A stretch of DNA of 64,000 nucleotides from Enoplolaimus lenunculus. Its lineage: Eukaryota > Nematoda > Enoplea > Enoplida > Thoracostomopsidae. This document shows, one piece after another, positions 57,060-64,000 of the stretch. The notes under the pieces were generated by a model. The model saw only the letters and a program-made list of their open reading frames with translations. It was not told where the DNA came from and searched no databases. The first letter of the stretch is position 1, and every line of letters begins with the position of its first letter. Position numbers and translations under genes: made by a program. The DNA lies in the NCBI GenBank assembly GCA_030248215.1, contig JASANG010000290.1, forward strand, positions 39,564 through 103,563, in the 5' to 3' direction.

Positions 57060-57690
57060 CGACAAGTTGTCGTACCTACTTGAGGGTGATAATTTGTCGG
57101 GTCGACAAGTTGTCAGGGCGGCAAGTTATCAGGGTCGACGAGTTGTCGATGCGACAAGTTGGCATTGTCGGCGAGTTGTCGGGGCGACATGTTGGCATTG
57201 TCGGCGAGTTGTCGGGACGACAAATTGTCGGGACGACAAATTGTCGCGGTCGATGAGTCGTCGGTCGACAAGATGTTGGGGTCGGTCAGTTGTCAGTGTC
57301 AACAAATTATCGGAGCGCCAAGTTGTCGGGGCAACAAGATGTGGGTGTCGATCAGTTGTCGGTGTCAACAAGTTGTTGGAGTCGCCGAGTTGTTGAGAAG
57401 ACAAGTTGTTGGGGTCGGTCAGTTGTCGGTGTCAACGAGTTCTCAAGATCAATGAGTTGTCCGGACGCCAAGTTGTTGTGGTCGATAAGTTGTCGGTGTG
57501 AACAAATTGTCGGAGTCGCCGAGTTGTCGGGCCGACAAGTTGTTGGGGTCGATCAGTTGTTGGTGTAAACGAGTTATCAGAGTCGACGAGTTTTCGGGGC
57601 GCCAAGTTGTCGGATCGACTAGCTGTCGTACCTACTGGCAGGCAACAAGTTGTCGGGTGGACAACTTGTCGGGAACGACGAAATGTCGCA
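57060..57690 (+). repeat. Minisatellite of CGACAAGTTGTCG palindromes
   Basis: About 30 imperfect units of roughly 19-24 bp built on ACAAGTTGTCGGGGCG or GTCGACAAGTTGTCGG. Every unit contains a self-complementary ACAAGTTGT-type core. Degenerate outliers start near 56940 (GACAGCTTGTCGACCGAC). A GACAGACTCTGTAT phrase occurs on both sides (56898 and 57758). Long frames in several registers are a by-product. Confidence 0.85.
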
Positions 57691-57939
57691 CTACGAATTG
57701 TCGGGCTACAAATTTTCGCGATACCTCGCTAAACAGAGTCTCTTCGGACAGACTCTGTATTATGTAAAAAGTGGATTCCCTTCTAAAAGAATCAGGACAG
57801 AACAGCTGTTTTTCTGTGATATATTGATAAAGTGGAATGTGTATGTGCGATGTGACGAAGTATACGCCGTTCAAAATGTCTGCTTGTTGTCTGGTGGGTG
57901 TACACAGGATGTGTGTAACTTTTGGTCACTGGACAGAAG

Positions 57940-58830
57940 ACCGCCGGACAAGTGGCCGTCGGACAGATGGCCGCCGGACAAAAGGCCGTCTGGACAAAAG
58001 GCCGTCCGGACAGAAGGCCGTCCGGACAAAAGATCGTACGGGCAAAGGGTCGTCCTGACAAAAGATCGTCCGGACAAAAGATCGTCCGGCCAAAAGGCCG
58101 CCTGGACAAAAAGCCGCTTGGACAAAAGGCCGCCTGGACAGAGGCCTCGGGACAAAAGGCCGTCTGGGCAAAAAGCCGTCCGGACAACATGCCACCTGGA
58201 CAAAAGGCCGTCCGGACAAAAGGACGTCCGGTCAAAAGGCCGCCTGGAGAAAAGGCGTACGGACAAAACACCGTCCGGACAAAAGTCTGCATGGACAAAA
58301 GGCCGTCGGGACAAAAGGACGTCCGGACAAAATGCCACCTGTACAAAAGGCTGTACGGACAAAACACCGTCCGGACAAAAGGCCGCCTGGGCAAATGCCG
58401 TCCGGACAAAAGGTCACCTGAACAAAAGGCCGCCTGGACAAAAGGCCGTCGGGACAAAAGCTCGCCTGGACAAAAAGCCGCTTGGACAAAAGGACGTCCG
58501 GACAAAATGCCACCTGGACAAATGGCCGTACGGATAAAACACCGTCCGGGAAGGCCGCCTGGGCAAAGGCCGTCCGGACAAAAGGTCACCTGGACAAAAG
58601 GCCGCCTGGACAAAAGGCCGTCGGGACAAAAGCTCGCCTGGACAAAAAGCCGCTTGGACAAAAGGACGTCCGGACAAAATGCCACCTGGACAAATGGCCG
58701 TACGGATAAAACACCGTCCGGGAAGGCCGCCTGGGCAAAGGCCGTCCGGACAAAAGGTCACCTGGACAAAACGCCGCCTGGACAAAAGACCATCCGAACA
58801 AAAGACTGCCCGGATAAAAACATCCAACGT
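57940..58830 (+). repeat. 16-bp GTCCGGACAAAAGGCC minisatellite with 172-bp higher-order period
   Basis: More than 50 units of a 16-bp consensus, GGCCGTCCGGACAAAA, with the palindrome GTCCGGAC. Variants recur as a block: AGGTCACCTG occurs at 58411, 58583 and 58755, exactly 172 bp apart, and the intervening units match nearly base for base. This shows block duplication. All six frames are open over 70-380 codons because the unit has no stops; not protein coding. Confidence 0.88.
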
Positions 58831-58884
58831 GTGGACAATACGTCTTGGCACATATGGCCCAACCAGTCTATTTATTACGCTCGA

Positions 58885-59012
58885 CCTTTTGTCCGGACGG
58901 TGTTTTGTGCGTACGGCCTTTTGTCCAGATGGCATTTTCTCCGGAAGGCCTTTTGTCCGGAAGGCGTTTTGTCCAGGCGGCCTTTAGTCCGGACGGCTTT
59001 TTGCCCAGGATT
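58885..59012 (-). repeat. Inverted terminal block of the 16-bp minisatellite
   Basis: Seven or eight units in the opposite orientation (CCTTTTGTCCGGACGG-type) lie about 60 bp beyond the forward array. The intervening segment is unique (AACGTGTGGACAATACGTCT and onward). The inverted block could pair with any part of the forward array. Confidence 0.82.
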
Positions 59013-61102
59013 AGTTTTTTGTGGCTTTAGAGTGAGAACCTTTATTGCGAGGGTGGAGTTTGCGGAGCGTTAGACAACCTGATTGGAAAGCAAACTTACC
59101 AATATCACACCAATCTATGCTGAGACGTTTTATAGTAAAACGTTAACGTTGATATGATTAAGTGAATACTGTACTTGTATAATAACTGTAAATTTTCCGT
59201 GCGCACATTTCAGTTCTGTGGGGAAAATAAAATATGCCCATAATTTTCCAAACTTCAGTAATAAATTATCTCGACAAAAGGTTGATTTAATTTAAAGCTA
59301 ATATATAAATTCGGTTAGATTTTAAGCATTGGTAACCCATAGAAGTTCAAACCAATGATTAGATTACAGTGAGCTGGTTTTATGAGCTGTTAATTTGCTA
59401 ATATTCTCTACAGTCTATGAATTTTCGATATTACACACCAAGCCAGATATATATATATATATATGTATATATACCTATATATACAAATATATAAATCTCA
59501 AGACTGGCTAGAAACAACAATATTTCGACTCTTTGTATTTTGATGCACGATTAATTTCCTTGGAGTCAAATTACCAAGAACATGGGTTACCGCACAAAGC
59601 AGCGCAAGAACGGTTTTCGGTTGAAGGCCAAAAAACTAAAACGCCTTTTCAAGTTGTTTCAATCCCTTCACCATGCCTGATTTGGTCTGCAAATATATAT
59701 TATTATTAGCCGATATGTGTGCATACGTAAGAGGCCTTAAATGAACAGAAATAGTGACGTTTTTAATATATATACATATTCAATCGTTTAGGACTTAAAA
59801 TTTGCGATAAATTAAGAGTAGAAAATTCTTTAGTTAGAAGATGTTAAAATTTTGAAAACTACAGCGATTGAAAACTACAGCGATACCATAAACTATGTTG
59901 GTATATACGCTTTTCGTACTTTCTATTTTCGAAACGGCGAACCTTCGTCAAAGGAGAGCAGACTACAATAACAAACCTAAAGCCCCAAGCAATAATTACT
60001 ATTTTCTTATTATTGTTATTCGGGTCGATTCGAAACCTTTCACTGGCTTTCACTAAAATTACTTTGGTCAATCGTTATGAAAATTAGCGAAAAAGTAGGT
60101 TTTCGAATGTAAAAATAGCAACCGAAAGTTGTAAAGTTGTAAAGTCGGCAAAAATTATCTCCTGAGGCTTCATACTTAATATTTGTTGCCATTAGATTAT
60201 GGTGTTTAGGTTCAAAATGACGTTGAAACTGTATCCACTTAATTTGCACAGTATGAATTCATGCACATTTAACTATATATACGCATATTTGTAAGCACAG
60301 ATCAAAAGCCGTGCGACAACCGACCATGAATTTCGAGTTTAACTGTTCAGTACACTTCACGCACGGTTAGCAAGCGCACAAGCAATAGCTGTGCCTCAAA
60401 CTTGCCGAACTGAAAACAATCGATAATGCAGCGTCCACAATGTAGTGTGTACACGCTGTGGACGTCAAGTCGTGCAATTCCCAACATAAAAATTCCGGTT
60501 TTAAATTTTAGAAAGTGAAATGGAAAAGTGAAATTTTATACTCTACATTCAAGGTTTATGTGTATAAAATGTAAATCGAATAAAGTGGTTTAAAGAGAAA
60601 AATGTAAGAAATAAAGGGTTAAAATATAAACCATAACAGAGTTATGAAAACTTGAAAATTTCACGCACCACGGTAGAAAATTTGAAAAAATTTGGACACT
60701 AGTTTAGTTTAATTCAGAAAACATAAAATACAATATATTGTAGCAAAGGCAGAAGTTTCTCAGATAATGCTACTCAACAGAGCTTCCACAAAATATCAAT
60801 TACAGTTTGAAGAATTGTTATAGTGAATAAAATCCAAATGCAACAAAAATCACCGAAAATGCTTTAAGTCAGCAGTTACGATACAAAAGCCGTGTCTACA
60901 AGAGAAATTATAGCACAGCTTTTCGTGACCCAGACATTTTTTTCGAGCTCTGTGGTCCAAGTGAGTTAATTCGCCCCTCGTCAAATTCGGCTGGTATTGC
61001 AGGCTTGGAGCATCGTTTAAAGCGCATACTTCTGGGTATAAATTAACTCGTTAAACCTTTCATGCAACGCAGTCTGCGACACACGGAAAAATAGCAATTA
61101 GC

Positions 61103-61249
61103 GTGCCGCTGTATTTGTCTTGCGGCCCAGTTCAACGCTGTCCGTTAGTCACCGTAGGTCACCATAAGGTATCGTACGGGAATAATTCACGTACGATACC
61201 GCACGGAGACGGACGGCACCGGATGTCATCAAACGTATAGCGGCACCCT
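61103..61249. mobile_element. Hairpin element with GTGCCGCTATA ends
   Basis: Left end GCGTGCCGCTGTATTTGTC, right end ACGTATAGCGGCACCCTG, with inner arms GGTATCGTACGGGAATAATT and CACGTACGATACCGCACG. Related ends occur near 4158-4178 and 14868 (GTGGCGCTATACTTGTCGTG). The CACCCTG tip hints at a hAT-like family, but no 8-bp duplication is seen. Confidence 0.5.
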
Positions 61250-61840
61250 GACACGTATACAGATAAGGCAAGCAGCCACCCTCAGCAAACCGTGTTAATT
61301 ACGGTCGGATACCATTGGCTTACTAAACTATCGTTACCAATTTGTCGAACACCCAATAATGGATTGGCCGTGTTTCTGTGCAGCCCATACCGACCGACTC
61401 CAATTTTTTGACATGCCACTAATAAAAATATATATGCATGCAATATATTGGCTTGTACATGCAAAAATAAAAACATTACCATGTTTCCTATATTTTGATA
61501 AATGTGAAATCAGAGTTTGCTAATTGTCGTACCTATTTTCACGTCTGGTTACAACCGAATTATAGGGTATGGTCTAACGGGTATGGGTTTTATCAAGGCG
61601 TCAAACGGAAAACAAAACAGAAACTATGTATTTGTCGTGAAAAGTGCTCTAATTTATAGTTTTGACGTCTGCATTTCTGTTCGTAAATAATAACAGGTTT
61701 CGGAAACAAGTGGCTTGGCAAACGATGCAAATATAACCTGAAGTCAATTTGTTTCAGTCGGCAAACGGATAGTAGGGACAACCAATACGGATAGTGATCT
61801 ATCTATCGAAAACAGCAAACGTATATCAACGTTAGAAACA

Positions 61841-61918
61841 CGTAACCGAATAACAGGGGGTACCCTCTGGAGAGGCCAAATAAATATCAGTCCCCCTCTT
61901 ATTTGGGTCACTACAGTA
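61841..61918 (+). mobile_element. End fragment of TA-flanked MITE
   Basis: CGTAACCGAATAACAGGGGG, ACCCTCTGGAGAGGCCAAAT and CAGTCCCCCTCTTATTTGGG, then TCACTACAGTA. It matches the last ~80 bp of copies B and D. The left part is absent. Confidence 0.7.
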
Positions 61919-62210
61919 TATATAGGGTTGAACGATGTCTTTATTTTTCTGCGTATCGAAATTAGGCATACTAAAAATCGAGTTTTTTTAACATTTTAAA
62001 GGAAAAATAGCGTACGCACCTAAATTTTGTTATTGCAGTGTAGCCCTCGGAAAAACTTGTGGAGCTGTGGAGCTGCAACTGACCGTGAGAAACTAAGTTT
62101 TTTATTTTAGATTGCTTTTTGTTAAGCTGATAGGCAACATCTAACCGGCTGCAATTCGCAATGCGAATCACAGCTGGACTACACTGCCACAAGTTTTCCG
62201 ACTAAGAGTA

Positions 62211-62465
62211 CTGTTGTGCAATTGCCACTTTCTCTACTGGCCGGCCGGTCATGGGCCGCCGGCCGACCAATATACAAATTTTAAAAATTATCAAACATTT
62301 TTTAATGACCTGGAGACCAACAGTAAAAATAGAAACACATTCTGAGTTTAAGGTTATTTATATTAACTCAGATATAACTAACTTTTCGTCTGAGTTGATT
62401 AATTAACTCATTAACGTTATGGTCAGTGGCCGGCCGGCTGGTTATTGGCCGGTGCACAGCACTAG
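62211..62465. mobile_element. GGCCGGCC-armed element with a nested CACTG-family fragment
   Basis: Left arm TGTGCAATTGCCAC, TACTGGCCGGCCGGTCATGG; right arm TGGCCGGCCGGCTGGTTATT, GGCCGGTGCACAGCA. Between them (about 62339-62415) is TTCTGAGTTTAAGG, then TCTGAGTTGATTAATTAACT, a piece of the CACTGTAAAT MITE. The outer boundaries are approximate. Confidence 0.45.
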
Positions 62466-62861
62466 TTAGAAGACTCGTATCCTCGTGCATACCTGCTCCT
62501 GGATAAAACCTTTGACAACCGAAGTAGGTGACAACTCACACCAGGGTGGTAACAAAAGTTCGGATTCGGGTTCGGAAAAAATTTGCAGTGCAGATTCGGA
62601 TCCGGTTTTGGTTCTGACAAAAAACCGATTCAAAAAGCCGAATCCTACAGTGTTTGGCAATATGTTTTTATTTTTAAGCAATACAATTCAACTAAATTGT
62701 TATATAAATCAATATTTTTTATTGCAGGTCACAAATCTCAGAACTGAGGTCGACCCTTATTATAGACAATACATAAGTAGTTTGAGAAATCAACTTCTGT
62801 GTTGAAATTTGGTACAGGAACTGTTTAAATAAATGATATTTGCGAGTAATGTAGATCTTAA

Positions 62862-63428
62862 GGGTCTTTCCGGTTATCTCTCCCACCCCGCGTTTGGTCA
62901 AAATGGGTCGGATTTTGAAAATTTTTTGCATATTTGAGCTTCTCATGATATACCCTTATCATTTCACACCCAAATGTGAGTTTTTGAAAAATTTGATTTT
63001 TATGGACACAGATGCAGCTTGCGGGGCTGAGTCCAACGGTATTAAATTTTTTGTAATCAGACGATTGGTTAACGAATTATGGTCAAATAACTGATTTGGC
63101 GCCGATCCAAATCGTTGGCGACGCGCCAAAGCAGTTTATTTACTATAACTCGCTAATCAATCTAACATAGAAAAAACCGAAACCATTGGACTCAGCTCTG
63201 CAAGCTGCATCGAATGATATATAATTTGTCAAACTTTTTGACAAAAAATGTTTTTGGTCCCGAGAGAGGGAGGACCTTGGGACCTTAAAAAATCGAATTT
63301 TTTAAAAATACAAATTTGGCCATGTAATGATCAGTGGAGGCCATGAGGAGCTCAAATATGCCTAAAATTTTCAAAATCCGACCACTTTTGGGTAAATGCG
63401 GGCTGGAAGGAGATAACCGAAAAGACCC
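62862..63428. mobile_element. 567-bp foldback transposon with 8-bp target duplication (GATCTTAA)
   Basis: Starts GGGTCTTTCCGGTTATCTCT and ends AGGAGATAACCGAAAAGACCC. Identical GATCTTAA lies at 62854-62861 and 63429-63436. The arms pair over more than 100 bp (GGTCGGATTTTGAAAATTTT with AAAATTTTCAAAATCCGACC; GACTGAG-type inner blocks). Related fragments occur near 14958-15040 and 15830-15885 in intron 7/8 sequence of the cysteine-rich gene. Non-coding; superfamily unknown. Confidence 0.82.
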
Positions 63429-63612
63429 GATCTTAAATAGCAATATAGACTCCTCTCATAATACACCCGCTTATAATATTTGGGCCGCTCCAATATGTTA
63501 AACTTACGGTTCAACAACGTGCGCAAATTGCCAAAATTGAACAGCAAACAGTAATTCGCAAAGCTTCAGTACACCTAGCTTAATGGTACATGTAAACTGC
63601 TACACTTGCCTA

Positions 63613-63860
63613 CACTGAAAATCCCAGTGAGTTGATTTTGACTCAGAATAAAGTTGAATCTATAAGATCTCTGAGCTCTGAATTAGGTCTTTTAGAACTC
63701 GCAATTATGAAATGTTTGAACTCATCGTGAATAACCAATCAATTCAGCCGGAAATAAACCAGCTCAGAGTGAGTTTAATATTTACTGTAAACTCACAAAT
63801 AACCAGAGATAACTAATTTTGTGTCTGAGTTGATCGATCAACTCGTAGGAACTTATAGTA
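63613..63860. mobile_element. CACTG-ended MITE, copy 3
   Basis: 248 bp beginning CACTGAAAATCCCAGTGAGT and ending CGTAGGAACTTATAGTA, diverged versions of the ends at 8460 and 11532. The interior has CAGCTCAGAGTGAGTTTAAT and ACTCAGAATAAAGTTGAATC. More mutated than copies 1 and 2, so probably older. Confidence 0.62.
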
Positions 63861-64000
63861 TAGTTATCTAGTCATCAGGATAATTGCGAATTCTAAACGC
63901 TAGAGTAGATGCGTCAGAAAAAATAGACTATATGATTTCTGCTAATTTAGTAGTATCATAGGGACACGGTAGTGTCACTATTATATGTTTCTTCCAAAAG

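Larger units (their letters stand above)
59013..64000. other. Gene-free right end of the window
   Basis: No supported gene. Contains an (AT)n run (59448-59480), a hairpin with GTGCCGCT ends (61103-61249), a MITE end fragment (61841-61918), a GGCCGGCC-armed element (about 62211-62465), the start of a CAGGGTGG relic (62543), a 567-bp foldback element (62862-63428) and a CACTG MITE (63613-63860). The region 59490-61100 shows nothing beyond AT-rich sequence. Confidence 0.55.

Noticed and set aside
57060-59012. CRISPR array
   Set aside because: Units are contiguous or irregularly spaced without unique equal-length spacers, and the genome is eukaryotic.
57650-59073. Overlapping open frames of 160-383 codons on both strands
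   Set aside because: They come from the 16-bp minisatellite, whose unit has no stop in any frame. The translations are Lys/Arg/Gly- or Pro/Cys-rich nonsense repeating every 16 residues.

Overview
The window is animal nuclear DNA: AT-rich, with GT-AG introns, long gene-poor stretches and dense short transposons. Degenerate arrays of the hexamer TTAGGC (written CCTAAG/GCCTAA on the other strand) recur at many places. TTAGGC is the classic nematode telomere unit, so a nematode or close relative, probably one with a repeat-rich genome, is my best guess. This is an inference from one motif plus gene content; the sequence does not name the species.

Four protein genes can be assembled exon by exon with matching splice phases. 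(1) 7911-19619 (+), 13 exons, 968 aa: a secreted, very cysteine-rich protein with an N-terminal peritrophin-A-like chitin-binding domain, one large exon holding 12 tandem seven-cysteine repeats, and EB-like modules near the C-terminus. (2) 21740-27492 (-), 12 exons, 764 aa: a cholinesterase-like cell-surface protein with signal peptide, esterase fold, one membrane helix and a 46-residue tail. Glycine replaces the catalytic serine, as in neuroligin-type adhesion proteins. (3) 33400-45147 (+), 20 exons, about 991 aa: an extracellular heparan sulfate 6-O-endosulfatase (Sulf family), with the CCPSR formylglycine motif, a furin-like site and the family C-terminal domain. (4) 46132-48690 (-), one exon, 852 aa: a rhodopsin-family peptide receptor with a cytoplasmic tail of about 530 residues. 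Genes 1/2 and 3/4 are convergent; 2/3 are divergent across about 5.9 kb of transposon debris. Three of the four products act at the cell surface or in the extracellular matrix, but nothing shows that they work together.

The rest is mostly repeats: a decayed transposase-like C-terminus with a PHD-like finger (1653-2435), a dispersed family carrying TTAGGC-like minisatellite, TA-flanked MITEs with TIR CTGTAGTGACCCGAATAAGA (head-to-head and nested near 51-52 kb), hAT-like MITEs (TIR CAGGG) with perfect 8-bp target duplications, several foldback elements, tRNA-derived SINEs, the 3' end of a LINE, and two GC-rich minisatellites (57.0-59.0 kb), one with a 172-bp higher-order period and an inverted terminal block. 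No CRISPR array, prokaryotic operon, rRNA or convincing functional tRNA was seen, and no retrovirus-like element was recognised.
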